Below, one piece after another: positions 8,001-17,132 of a DNA stretch of 38,375 bases. The notes beneath the pieces are model-generated. The model saw only the letters and a program-made list of their open reading frames with translations. It did no database searches and was not told the origin of the DNA. The stretch spans positions 1 through 38,375 of the forward strand of contig JABDGM010000040.1 in NCBI GenBank assembly GCA_013286045.1, in the 5' to 3' direction. Source of the DNA: Planctomycetota bacterium. GTDB taxonomy: Bacteria; Planctomycetota; Planctomycetia; Pirellulales; Lacipirellulaceae. Each line of letters begins with the position of its first letter. The stretch's first letter is position 1. The position numbers and the translations under genes were made by a program.

Positions 8001-8830
8001 GACGGATTGTCGTTCATGTCGGTATAAATTACCAAAGCAGGGTCAATCGGATTTCTCCCCACGCGCGAGTCAAATAGCGCTTGCACTAGACGCGTCTTTC
8101 CAACACCGGAAAGGCCCGCTAAGCGGACAATACCGCGAACCTCGCGCAGGATGTCTCGGATGCGATCGATGCCCTGCGCGACGCTCGTTCCTTTTTCGTC
8201 TGCGATTCCAGCGTGCAGACTCGCCTTATCATCAAGCAAATACTCGTCTATTTCGCCGTCGGGCGACGTGGCCCATGAACTGTATGGCTGCCACCCCGCT
8301 AGGCCGCGGCCGATTCTCTTGCGCACCCATATAACGAGTCCAGGATGGTTCCGTATCCAGGTAGCGAGTCGGTTGCGATCATAGAAATCGAGATGCAAGT
8401 TCGCGTGCCGGGGATAATCGGCCACTGCTGATTGCATCGCTTTCAAGCGATTGGTCAATGCTGTTTTCGAAGTATTGGAGGCCGAGCTGGCGATGATGTA
8501 CGCTCCGCTTTCGTCGATTAAGTCTCTGATCGACTCCCGTAATTCGCCCTCCGGCCGCATCTCCGGGCCAATCAAACCGGGAGTGAAGTCAGTTTTCTTG
8601 ACCTGAAAGCCAACGCTCGTCTTCGGGACGAAGCCGCCGGGAGGTGCGCCGTCTTCAATCCTGACGCGAACGTCGATCCCTCCATCGGATGCGTTTTGAT
8701 CACCGCCCCAAGTAACGGCAGAAGTCGATAAACCATGCGAGCGCAATTCGGATTCGCATAGCAGTCCGACAAGATCGCGCAAATCTCCATCACTCAACGC
8801 CGCGACGTCATTACTGGTAATCTCTAGCAT
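5018..8830 (-). CDS. Restriction-nuclease-like domain fused to STAND P-loop NTPase, candidate antiviral sensor
   Basis: 1270 residues. The N-terminus (about 1-175) has GGDQNASDGGIDVRV (Asp53) followed by GFQVKK (Gln76, Lys78), the D...(Q/E)xK core of Mrr/Cap4-type PD-(D/E)xK nucleases. A P-loop NTPase follows: Walker A GLSGVGKT at 239-246 and Walker B AIVVVDN at 294-300. The rest, about 400-1270, is helical and repeat-like without a recognised family, in the position of the sensor region of STAND proteins. This nuclease-NTPase-sensor order matches Avs-type and related antiphage STAND proteins that recognise phage proteins and then degrade DNA. It stands alone on the reverse strand, with about 640 non-coding bases upstream. 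Antiviral function is inferred from architecture only. Confidence 0.75.
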   Translation of the reverse strand: MLEITSNDVAALSDGDLRDLVGLLCESELRSHGLSTSAVTWGGDQNASDGGIDVRVRIEDGAPPGGFVPKTSVGFQVKKTDFTPGLIGPEMRPEGELRESIRDLIDESGAYIIASSASNTSKTALTNRLKAMQSAVADYPRHANLHLDFYDRNRLATWIRNHPGLVIWVRKRIGRGLAGWQPYSSWATSPDGEIDEYLLDDKASLHAGIADEKGTSVAQGIDRIRDILREVRGIVRLAGLSGVGKTRLVQALFDSRVGRNPIDPALVIYTDMNDNPSPQPTGMISDLVASRARAIVVVDNCAPDLHRRITEVCQASDSLISAITVEYDVQEDEPEGTEVFRLEPSSVQLVAKLIARRYPVISDLDVDRISKFSGGNARVALVLAKASAHHGSVAGLQDEELFKRLFYQRQERDDSLLKAAQACALLYSFQGEALNGDDAELPKIAALVGTSPQQLFAKVSQLKQRDLVQRRSVWRAILPHAIANRLAQMALREIPFELIEAQFDSERLLKSFSRRLGYLHESDEAKRIVERWLSKDGRLADVGNLTHLGLTVFDNIAPVAPEATLASIEVALSGPNASKLINDESRRNRIGTLLYSIAYDASLFNRCVAGMIRLALAESSDGPNHVRRALDGLFHILLSGTHASVSQRVRIADDLLSSGDPAERLLGIHLLEALLKSHAFSATHSFEFGARVRDYGYWPKSREENSHWFAATLQLARQVTVKNDENALTIRSTVAQSIRGLWFLGREVQDQFEAIAAEIATSDYWQAGWIAVRFLLSHLSDTNKEDSTALERLRDFETRLRPKNVIEQVRTVVLSDNRGPFDYADLGEAGALEKPVTAREKAYVAAEELGKMVCGDETAIAVLLPDLVMGKPARLYPFGRGLALACADHRILWDQLVHAISNTAEDKRNIDGLRGFLNGLSTVDSQLCEALLDEALTHHTLGAWFPGLQSALAITNAGTDRLKRAVVLGRAQPWAFQFLGWERTDDAVSARDLQALVTSLAKCEHGHEAAIDILAARLYSNEETTREYPSELIDTGRELLATADFSIRSNTYDYHLRTIAKVCIRDVEGAASAVALCDRIKLGLSDRTFDAFHFEELLKSVFELQPRIALNMFFRSEPQNESSDFAEADFNPTIARERKPLDLVPIEVMCQWCDESAAARYPILSRFGSFDTVSQEGAKWSPFAIEMLKRAPDPQAILKIFVKRFHPTSWSGSLSAIIESRLGLLDQIRELNNPCLDEYATEIKSQLINEIATRRKFEDERDKELDERFE

Positions 8831-9472
8831 GGCCCAATTCTAAGACTTGGGAGGCACTTTCACAGGCGGGAACTTACTTTACCAATCTCGACGTGCGATT
8901 ATCCACAATCCTCCACCGGCCAGTGGTCGTGCGGAGCACAAACCGTTGCTGTCACTCGAATGGCTTAGGCGAACAGATATCGGCATAGTCGATTGTGCTT
9001 ACCTGGTTCACGTAATTCGAGGCAATTCCCAGGGGATCGTTTGAGAACGCTGCAAACAGACTTGTCGGAATATCGCTATGTTGGCCGCTTTCGGATGTAT
9101 GGGAGATATACCTTTAAGAATGGCGAGGTACCATGCAACCCTTCGGAATGATCGTTCTCTTAGCCATGCCTATCGGTCGATCGAGGGTTCTTTGATTGTG
9201 CGATGGGGCGCCCTCGTATTAGGTGTCGGATATGTCTGCCACGCCGCAAATCAATTCAATACTGTTGAGATTCCGAGGCTCTACCAAGAATAAGAGCAAA
9301 GCCGCATCGGCAAACATTGTGGTAATATCTTCGATGCGCAGGGGCACCTCGTCAGCGGGCAATGCAATAGACGACTACAAGACGGCTTCCACGACATGTT
9401 GGCGACAATGACGCCGCCTTCAGCCAACTGTTAGTACTACTTCAGAAGTCCAGCGGCGTTCAATTTAAGCAC
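8831..9472. other. About 640 bases without a convincing gene
   Basis: No frame here looks like a complete protein. On the reverse strand, about 8868-9110, two stretches in one frame separated by a single TGA read SLFAAFSNDPLGIASNYVNQ and QQRFVLRTTTGRWRIVDN; the second resembles the closing beta-strands of SnoaL-like or similar small domains. This may be a remnant of a gene, but the evidence is weak. Confidence 0.3.
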
Positions 9473-11716
9473 CTATTCTACGACTCGCCAGGAAATCATT
9501 CTCATTTCGCTTCGCTTTGCGTCCACGCTGCTCAATCCACGTATGGTAGATTGTCGGTACAACGCAGAATCGAGCAGTTGTTGAAACGATGATTGGCTGC
9601 CGCTTTCATTCTCTCTGCCGCGCGTTGACAGCAACGATGGTTGAGCCAGCGAGCTAAAGTCTAGAGGCTCTCGATTGGAAGCAACAGAAATCATCACTAG
9701 ATGCTCTCGCCCGTGTGATAAAGTTGCGCGCGCTCTGAATACGATCGGCGCTTTGCCGGCTGGTATACGATTGCGACCGGCACCAGACAAATCCGGAAAC
9801 AACGCTTCGATTCCGCAGTCGCTATCCACTAATAACAACGTCGCATCTATATCAACCGCCCCATCGCCTTTGTTATTTATACGGATACCTACAGTTTCGC
9901 CGGCGTGTAAATGAACATCTCCATCATCATGTATGGCTGCCCAGTCCGCATCATCATCGCTCGGAATTCCCTGACCGCTTTTGAGATGTAGTAGTTCTAG
10001 TTCACCTAACGACGCAGTAGAAGTTGCTCCTGCTGTGTCTGCCAAGGCGATCAGATTCTGCGATCTTGCTATCCGTCGCGTTCTCTCCTCAAGCCAATTA
10101 GAGAAACCCTCATTTAGGGGAACAGGTCCGTAATATGATTTTGTGAGTGGTTGATTGGACGGGACGCGTGCAGAGCCGGCGGAATTCGCGGGAGTTAAAT
10201 AAACATCACCGCTTTTAATTTGCAGTAGCCAGCTTGCCCGCGACGGAGTCACTATCTGAACAAATGAGTTTTCGGATTTCGCTAAGTTCGCTAGGCAAGT
10301 TTTCAACCGATCACGACCCTCTAGAGACTGAACATCGCCTTGAGCCGCCGTATCTACGGCCATCGCAAGGCGAAAATCTTTAAAGGTTGCAAACACGACT
10401 TCACCACGTGCGCCGTCGGGTAAATGTTCCGCGTCCGGTTGCGGCATATTGTCGAATTCGACTGGGGTCACGGAAGAGGAGCAAATGTCTGCAGTTTCAA
10501 CGCGAACATGACCGAGTATACGGTCGGCTCGCTTTTGACCGGCGGGAGGAAATACGGCCAAAATAGCTCCTTCGTTCAATCCATTGACCACACCTGCATT
10601 TAAAGTGAGTTTGCCTTCGGAATCGCGAGAAAGCACGGTGTCCGAGCGTCCAGGGAGGACATCGGTGCCTAACACCAAACGGTCTACATCGTTGGGCCCG
10701 CCGCCTTCGATCAGCGGTGTCGGGATTTCGCCCTGCATACTTGAATAACGGCGCCGAATTGCCTGACAAAGCTCCCGATATGTGAGGGGCGTCTTAGCAC
10801 TCCGGAGCACCTGATTAAGTGTGAAAGAGAGCACGCCAAATGCTTTTCCGTTTGCGGCTCCCGGAGGCATGACCCGTTCGATTGTCGGTTCGTCAGCTCG
10901 GCATGCGTAAAGAGCTACAACCCCGTCCAATCGCTCGCTCAATCGAATGTCTTTGACGTTCTTTTGCTTTCGATTTTCTTCGTTACCACGCCTAGCTTTT
11001 TCGCCGGCTTCTTGCAGCGTCTGCAGAAGTATTCCGAATTGCTCGGGCGACAACGACCGATATCGCACCTCCTCAGCTCCTCGTATCATCGTTCCCGAGT
11101 TGCAAGAATCGATGATGATCCAAACGAACGCGCCAGAACGGCGAATCGCCGCAAGCCAACGATTTAATTCAAAGTCCGGAATGCCACCAGGAATCTGATC
11201 GCTTCCGTTCTCACAGCTGCCGACATCGGCAGGCAGAAATACTTCATCCAACCCGTCGGGCTTTGGATCTGGTGACTCCTTTTGCTGTGGCTGTTGGCTA
11301 CCGTGGCCGGAAAGTAGGATGACAACCTGGTCTCCATCACGCGCGGTCGCAGCTAGACGGCGAAATTCACTTTCAATGTTCGCTCTGGTTGGTCTGCTAG
11401 TGGCGATCGTACGCGAACTCACAACTTCCGAATTCAACTCATCGCTTTCAGCTAGGATAGTAACATCCTTTTCTCGAAAGCCAAAGTTCTCATCTTCGAG
11501 CAATTGTTTTAATAGCATTACGTCATTCGATGGACCTGAGAGGTAACAGCTTTCCGGCATATGATCGTATTTGGTACAGGCTACCAGCAACGCAAACTTT
11601 CGGTTATCCGCAATTGAACAAATCGATCCGCAGCTGATTGCGATAGTCAGAGCCGTTCTTACAATCAGTTGCCAGATCCAGTCAATCGGTAGCAATTGAA
11701 TAGCTGAGTGTTTCAT
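9473..11716 (-). CDS. Exported caspase-like (peptidase C14) protease with DUF4384-like C-terminus
   Basis: 747 residues. A hydrophobic segment near the N-terminus (about 16-36) looks like a signal peptide or anchor. The caspase p20-like fold follows: FALLVACTKYDH, SNDVMLLKQLL, then the catalytic His138 in ILLSGHGSQ and Cys205 in IIIDSCNSG, both intact. The region to about 340 ends with RELCQAIRRRY, usual in metacaspase-like bacterial proteins. The C-terminal third (GETVGIRINNKGDG, ALFPDLSG, HLVMISVA) resembles DUF4384, often fused to such proteases. Bacterial members cleave after basic residues or Asp depending on subfamily; the specificity here is unknown. It is transcribed away from the TPR-CHAT gene across a 239-base gap, suggesting shared control. 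Confidence 0.85.
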   Translation of the reverse strand: MKHSAIQLLPIDWIWQLIVRTALTIAISCGSICSIADNRKFALLVACTKYDHMPESCYLSGPSNDVMLLKQLLEDENFGFREKDVTILAESDELNSEVVSSRTIATSRPTRANIESEFRRLAATARDGDQVVILLSGHGSQQPQQKESPDPKPDGLDEVFLPADVGSCENGSDQIPGGIPDFELNRWLAAIRRSGAFVWIIIDSCNSGTMIRGAEEVRYRSLSPEQFGILLQTLQEAGEKARRGNEENRKQKNVKDIRLSERLDGVVALYACRADEPTIERVMPPGAANGKAFGVLSFTLNQVLRSAKTPLTYRELCQAIRRRYSSMQGEIPTPLIEGGGPNDVDRLVLGTDVLPGRSDTVLSRDSEGKLTLNAGVVNGLNEGAILAVFPPAGQKRADRILGHVRVETADICSSSVTPVEFDNMPQPDAEHLPDGARGEVVFATFKDFRLAMAVDTAAQGDVQSLEGRDRLKTCLANLAKSENSFVQIVTPSRASWLLQIKSGDVYLTPANSAGSARVPSNQPLTKSYYGPVPLNEGFSNWLEERTRRIARSQNLIALADTAGATSTASLGELELLHLKSGQGIPSDDDADWAAIHDDGDVHLHAGETVGIRINNKGDGAVDIDATLLLVDSDCGIEALFPDLSGAGRNRIPAGKAPIVFRARATLSHGREHLVMISVASNREPLDFSSLAQPSLLSTRGRENESGSQSSFQQLLDSALYRQSTIRGLSSVDAKRSEMRMISWRVVE

Positions 11717-11955
11717 GTAAGCTTTAAGGGTTCAAGTCGCTCGTTGATCCACATCTGGGGCTGTGGCTTCCGTAGATTGTGGTCGCACGAATGTTACGTT
11801 CGAGCAGTGTTCATCGTGAAAAGTATTTGATGCGGACCCATACTCGAATTTTCAGTGAGGCATACATAAATCGGGCCATTATGGGCCGAAACGCCATTAC
11901 TAGTTTGCAGCTCTTAGGTCTCGCCGAAATTAGCGCATCACACATGCACTGTACA

Positions 11956-14900
11956 ATGTCTAAACGCTTTTTTCACGGTTGGCGCGTTGTGCTCGCGGTG
12001 TTTGCATTGGTTTTGAACAGCAATGTGCTGATCGCCGAAACAACCAGTGATCCAAATCCGGTACCGAATTCTAGCAACTCTGATGCCATCCTTAAGAGGG
12101 ATGGCTTAGCGAAAGAGGCTCTTGAATATTCTAAGGATGGCGATTTTATTGCCGCTGCGGCGAGCGGAGAACAGGCCCTGTCAATTCAGCGAGAACGACT
12201 AGGACCTAATGACGTGCTTGTCCAAGCTCTCCTCGAGTTTTGTGCGACAATGCACGAGAAGGTGGGAGCTTGGGATGGGGCGACCGAGAACCGCAGAGAA
12301 TTGCTTGCTTGGCATGAGACGCATCAGTGCAATAGTCAAGCAAATGTTGACCGCGTTGCACTCGCGAACTTAGAGGTACTTCGCAACTTAACACCCGCTA
12401 ACCGGGCGCGCTTGGCGAAGGCAGAAGCTGCCAATAACGAAGTTGTGAGCCTACACACCGTGGGTAGCTTTGCCAAAGCAATACCAATAGCGGAAAAGGC
12501 GCTTTCTGAGCGTAAGGAAATCCTTGGAGCCGACAATCCCCTTACTGCTCAAAGCCTCGAGAATCTAGCGAAGTGTTCGCAAGGTCTGAGGGACTATGAT
12601 CGCGCCTTGCCATTATTCGTTCAGGCTCTCGCGATTCGTGAGAAAGCGCAGGGTAAGCATGTTGACACGGCAAACAGCGCAAATCAATTAGGGTGCTTAT
12701 ACGTCGACCGAGTTGACTATGCGCATGCGTGGCCACTTTTCGAACAGGCTCTCAACATTCGCAAAGAATTACTTGGTGACGATGCCCTGGATACGGCAGA
12801 GAGTTTCAACAACTTGGCATTTTTATGCCAGCAGAAGGGAGACTATTCACAGGCACAATCACTATTCGAACACGCCCTGGCTATTCGGAAGAATGTCCTG
12901 GGCGAAAATCACAGAGATACGGCCACTACCATCGAGAACCTAGCGTCTGTCTACCAAAACGAGGGTGACGACGCAAAGTCGCAGATACTCTTCGAACGCG
13001 CGCTTGAAGTTCGTCGAAAAGTTCTCGGTTCGGATCATCGTGAAACTGCCCAGAGTCTCAATAGCTTAGGCAATATTTGCCGCATAAGGGGCGATTTTAT
13101 GCGCGCAGAGTCGCTCTTTGCGGAGTCACTTGCGATTCGGAAAGTGGTCCTAGGCGAAAAAGATCCGGATACAGCCCAGAGCTTTGACAACCTTGGTTGT
13201 ATCCTTATGGAGCTGGGGGATTACGCTCGGGCATTGCCGATGTTACAACGCGCGCTGGCGATCCGAAAAGAAACACTTGGGGAGAATCATCCAGCTACCG
13301 CGTTGAGCCTAAAGAGCTTGGGAAGTCTCAATGCGGCCGAAGGGGATGAAATACACGCTAAGTCTTACTTCGAAGAAGCTTATGAGATACAAAAAAGAGT
13401 TTTTGGCGAGGACCATCCGGAAACCGCCGATACCGTCGATAACTTGGGAGTTCTCGCTGCGGCACAGGGAGACTATGTGCGGGCTGGCTCATTATTTAGT
13501 GACGTGCTGAAAACCCGCAAAAAGTACTTTGGCGAGGCTCAAGGTATAACTGCTGAATCGCTTAATAACTTAGCCTACATATATCAGCGCCAGGATGACT
13601 ACGTACGTGCTGAGCCCCTTTATGAACAAGCACTCACAATTAATAAAACGAGACATGGGAGTAGCCATCCTGCTACGGCTTTAAACTTACTCAATTTGGG
13701 CTGTCTGTACGAAGACCAGCGTGAATATTCCCGCGCACTTCCATTAGTTGAGCAATCGTGGGAAATATACAAGACAGCTTTCGGCGAAGTTCATCCATGT
13801 ACGATCGGAGCTATGAGAAAGCTTGGGAGTCTCTACAGAGAACTCGGCGACTACGACCAGGCTGAACCGCTGCTCGAAAAAGCGCTTTCAATCTCTAAAA
13901 GCACTTTAGGCGAGAACCATCCGCTCACGGCAGCGAGCCGTCGAAGTCTAGCAGATTTATATTTGGCGCGGGATAACTATAACCGCGCCGAGCCGCTGTA
14001 TAGCACAGCTGTGCTGACAGTTCTAAAACATCTTGATTCTGCAGCGGGAGCGCTTCCAGAGCGACAGCAGTTGTTGAGCAATCAAAAGGCACGGTCTTAT
14101 CTCGACGATTACCTAAACTGCGTCCTGAGAGTAGAACACGATGACCACTCAGCTCACGAAGATCCCGCCGCTTACATCACCGTGCTGAAGTGGAAGGGGA
14201 CAGTTATTGCGCGGCAGCGTACAGCACGCATCGCTTCGGATTCGCCAGAACTGTCACAATTGTTTAACAAGCTAAGATCAGCCGTTTGCCGCTGGGCGAC
14301 GTTGGCTGAGGCCACGCCAAAGGCAGACGGTGCCGAAATCTGGAGAAAACAACTTAACGATCTCGCATTGCAAAAAGAACGTTTGGAGGCGGAATTAAGT
14401 CTTAAAAGCACCGGTTACCGCCAAGCGGCCAAGACGGTCACTCCCGATGATCTTCTGTCGAAGTTGCCGGCTGACAGCGTGTTGGTCGACTATCTCGAGA
14501 TAGCTCCGTCGAAAGGAAACGTGCCAAAGAACAATGAATGCGAACGCCCGCACTTCTTGCTCGCATTCGTTGTTCGCCCGGGCAGGCCTATAAAATTATT
14601 CGACCTTGGCGAAGTTGCGCCCATAACCGTGGCGATAGACAGGTGGCGTCAAGATTTCGGCTTATCCTACGACTCACAAGCAGCGGGAAAATCGCTGCGG
14701 GATAAAATTTGGCAGCCTCTTGAGGCCTCAGTGGGCGATGCAAAACTAGTGCTCATTTCTCCCGATGGTGCATTAGGACGCTTCCCATTTGCAGCCTTGC
14801 CAGGCAGGAGTTCAGGTTCGTACCTCATCGAGGATTATCGGCTGGCATTGATACCAGTTCCACAGTTACTGCCGCAACTGATAAGTGAAGCAAACCGGAG

Positions 14901-15798
14901 GAAAACCGTAAAGGATTTATTGCTAGTTGGCGGAATCGACTACGACCGAAGCGCATCGTCGACTGCTTCTGTCCTAACCAAGGCTACGGTCGGCCCGAAG
15001 CGGCCCTGGCAGCGGGCGCACGCGCCGAATGGCCAATGGCCCTTCTTACGCGGTTCGGATAGTGAAGTTGCATTTATAAAAGATCTGTACCAGCGTGCTA
15101 CGCACGCCACCGGTGATCGAATCGATGAACTTCGCGGATCTGATGCGACAAAAGCAAACTTCTCTGCTCTCGCACCTGAATGCTCGATACTTCATATTTC
15201 TACACATGGGTTCTTTGCGACGCCCGAAAAAAAATCTGCACTCGCAGTCTCACAGGCGCGCAGTGAAACGGCGAACCTCTTTGGTGAGCGGTTTGAAACG
15301 GTCCGCGGATTTAGTCCGGGCTTGCTTTCCGGATTGGTTTTAGCGGGCGCTAATAGTCCTGCCAAAATTCCTGACGATCCAATCCAATTGAACGAAGTTA
15401 CGGATGATGGACTCTTATCGGCTGATGAAATTTCGTTCCTGCCACTCGGCGGAGCCCAACTCGTCGTACTCTCGGCCTGCGAAACCGGCCTCGGCGAAGT
15501 TGCCGGTGGTGAAGGATTGATAGGAATTCAGCGAGCGTTTCAAGTCGCCGGTGCGCGTACCACGATTGCTACATTATGGAAGATTGACGATCAGGCCACC
15601 CGTCGCATTATGGAAGAGTTTTATCGAAACTATGTCGAAAAGAACGAGACGCCCCTCGATGCACTGCGTGATGCGCAGCTCTGGGCACTTAAGAATCCCA
15701 GCGAGCTTCGCGGTTTAGCAGAAATTAAGGATTCTGATACGTCCCGAACGCCACCTTATTACTGGGCAGCGTTTCAGTTATCCGGTGACTGGCGATGA
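11956..15798 (+). CDS. Exported TPR-CHAT protease
   Basis: 1280 residues from the ATG at 11956, chosen because it opens a signal peptide (RVVLAVFALVLNSNVLIA); the frame stays open upstream to 11779. Residues about 150-700 contain twelve regular 42-residue TPR units of the kinesin-light-chain type (pattern RALPLFEQALAIRKxxLGENHPxTAxSLNNLGxLY), visible in DNA as a diverged 126-base tandem repeat. The C-terminal CHAT domain has His1084 in LHISTHGFF and Cys1175 in VVLSACETGLGEV, so the caspase-like dyad is intact. CHAT proteases paired with TPR or other sensors cleave specific protein partners (for example the CRISPR-linked TPR-CHAT). Unlike that cytoplasmic case, this one appears exported. It converges on the second cluster half. 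Confidence 0.9.
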   Translation: MSKRFFHGWRVVLAVFALVLNSNVLIAETTSDPNPVPNSSNSDAILKRDGLAKEALEYSKDGDFIAAAASGEQALSIQRERLGPNDVLVQALLEFCATMHEKVGAWDGATENRRELLAWHETHQCNSQANVDRVALANLEVLRNLTPANRARLAKAEAANNEVVSLHTVGSFAKAIPIAEKALSERKEILGADNPLTAQSLENLAKCSQGLRDYDRALPLFVQALAIREKAQGKHVDTANSANQLGCLYVDRVDYAHAWPLFEQALNIRKELLGDDALDTAESFNNLAFLCQQKGDYSQAQSLFEHALAIRKNVLGENHRDTATTIENLASVYQNEGDDAKSQILFERALEVRRKVLGSDHRETAQSLNSLGNICRIRGDFMRAESLFAESLAIRKVVLGEKDPDTAQSFDNLGCILMELGDYARALPMLQRALAIRKETLGENHPATALSLKSLGSLNAAEGDEIHAKSYFEEAYEIQKRVFGEDHPETADTVDNLGVLAAAQGDYVRAGSLFSDVLKTRKKYFGEAQGITAESLNNLAYIYQRQDDYVRAEPLYEQALTINKTRHGSSHPATALNLLNLGCLYEDQREYSRALPLVEQSWEIYKTAFGEVHPCTIGAMRKLGSLYRELGDYDQAEPLLEKALSISKSTLGENHPLTAASRRSLADLYLARDNYNRAEPLYSTAVLTVLKHLDSAAGALPERQQLLSNQKARSYLDDYLNCVLRVEHDDHSAHEDPAAYITVLKWKGTVIARQRTARIASDSPELSQLFNKLRSAVCRWATLAEATPKADGAEIWRKQLNDLALQKERLEAELSLKSTGYRQAAKTVTPDDLLSKLPADSVLVDYLEIAPSKGNVPKNNECERPHFLLAFVVRPGRPIKLFDLGEVAPITVAIDRWRQDFGLSYDSQAAGKSLRDKIWQPLEASVGDAKLVLISPDGALGRFPFAALPGRSSGSYLIEDYRLALIPVPQLLPQLISEANRRKTVKDLLLVGGIDYDRSASSTASVLTKATVGPKRPWQRAHAPNGQWPFLRGSDSEVAFIKDLYQRATHATGDRIDELRGSDATKANFSALAPECSILHISTHGFFATPEKKSALAVSQARSETANLFGERFETVRGFSPGLLSGLVLAGANSPAKIPDDPIQLNEVTDDGLLSADEISFLPLGGAQLVVLSACETGLGEVAGGEGLIGIQRAFQVAGARTTIATLWKIDDQATRRIMEEFYRNYVEKNETPLDALRDAQLWALKNPSELRGLAEIKDSDTSRTPPYYWAAFQLSGDWR

Positions 15799-15924
15799 GC
15801 TATAAAACCGCTGGTCAATGCTTGTTACGTTAGGCCCGATAAGGCAGCCATCGAAAAGTTTGGAGAAAACCCAACCGCGACAGGCACCGCAATTTATCGC
15901 TTAAAATCTTCTGTGCATTGCCTA

Positions 15925-17007
15925 TTAGTCGTGACTAGTAATTCGCAAATTTGGAATCGGGGCCCATGGCTCTTCATCTTTCCGCCAAAACGCCTTGCCG
16001 CTGTTTGTAAGCATGACATACATCCGCAAATGGCAATCATAAAGCACTACGCAGTTAGAGTTACGCGTATACTCCTCATAGGGGATGTTATGCCGATGGC
16101 TTTGATCATGCCAGTCATTATCATACCTCCACTCGAAGGCGCCGTTGTCGTCCGGCGTGACGTATTCGAAACGCGTGAGGAATTGTTCGCCGCCACTCTG
16201 CTCGCGCTTTTGCTCTCGCTCCTTCAGGCGTTTAATCTCGGCTTGGGCAAAAGGTTTGAGATCAATGCCATGATCGTCCGGTGCGGGTGTCTTCCCATCG
16301 AAAGTGTCGCCACGCGACGAACTCACAAGTTTCGCGAGTTGTATGGTCGCGGAATCGGGCCGCGAGTGGGTTTTTGCGTCTTGAACGCGTTGAAGTAGCA
16401 CGCTTCTGTTTGTCGCAGAAGTTTCCGAATCGACTTCCAACTGATTTTTAAGACGATCAAGTGCCGGTGCGTCATCAAGTAGTTCCGCTTTGTCAATTGC
16501 CGTCGTCGCAGATTTAAGTAAAAGTATCTCTTTAATGCCTAGCTTGTCCGCCGACAGGAAGCTGGGATTCGGCGAGCGATCGGCTGCGCCGAGCTTTTCT
16601 TGTCGCGCAAGCTCTGCGCTTAATTTGTCCTTATGGAGGCTCGCGGCAACTATCTTCAGTCGATCCAGCGTGGATTTATCGTGATGCTTCTCGCTCAAAA
16701 CGCTGGCTTTCAAAAGTAAATCATCGGACGCAACTCCCGAGTTATGAATGCGATGAAGAACCTGCTCGCCTTCCGCGAATTCAAGAGCCACGTCCGTAAG
16801 TAACGCTGCATCGCATTCACTGACCGCTTTACGCAGAAGAGCGCGGTCGACGTAACGGTCAAACGCGGAGTCATCTGTTTCCCCGCCGACGCCGTCATCG
16901 GCAGTTACCATCAAATGCGATTGACTGTCGAGGGTGCGTAAGCCCTGACCCACGACCGGCAAAACAAATACATACAGGTTGAAAGCGATTGTCGTCGGAA
17001 GGCGCAT
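15925..17007 (-). CDS. Exported protein of unknown function, paralogue of the upstream gene
   Basis: 360 residues from the ATG at 17007, chosen because it opens a signal peptide (RLPTTIAFNLYVFVLPVVG); the frame allows a start at 17073. The first half is related to the gene at 17133-18293: DSAFDRYVDRALLRKAV, ALLTDVALEFAEGEQVLHR and STLDRLKIVAASLHK align with its counterpart. The C-terminal part differs: a basic coiled stretch (QAEIKRLKEREQKREQ), then a Tyr/Trp-rich beta domain (VVLYDCHLRMYVMLTNSG, EPWAPIPNLRI). I do not recognise the family, though I believe similar proteins occur in planctomycetes. It is third in a reverse-strand run behind a CHAT protease, which makes it a candidate substrate or regulator. 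Confidence 0.7.
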   Translation of the reverse strand: MRLPTTIAFNLYVFVLPVVGQGLRTLDSQSHLMVTADDGVGGETDDSAFDRYVDRALLRKAVSECDAALLTDVALEFAEGEQVLHRIHNSGVASDDLLLKASVLSEKHHDKSTLDRLKIVAASLHKDKLSAELARQEKLGAADRSPNPSFLSADKLGIKEILLLKSATTAIDKAELLDDAPALDRLKNQLEVDSETSATNRSVLLQRVQDAKTHSRPDSATIQLAKLVSSSRGDTFDGKTPAPDDHGIDLKPFAQAEIKRLKEREQKREQSGGEQFLTRFEYVTPDDNGAFEWRYDNDWHDQSHRHNIPYEEYTRNSNCVVLYDCHLRMYVMLTNSGKAFWRKDEEPWAPIPNLRITSHD

Positions 17008-17132
17008 GCGAATTCGAGTTCTCAATAGATGACTCACCAAATTCTTCCAGACGCATTTCCCACGCATGCGCAAACTAGCGCTAATGCTTGATTACGTGCA
17101 GGTGCGGGACTGTCGGCAATTCTTATCGAGCA

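Noticed and set aside
12480-14020. Regular repeats with a period of 126 bases suggesting a CRISPR or minisatellite
   Set aside because: They encode TPR units in one continuous protein frame; there are no short repeats with unique spacers. No CRISPR array is seen in the window.
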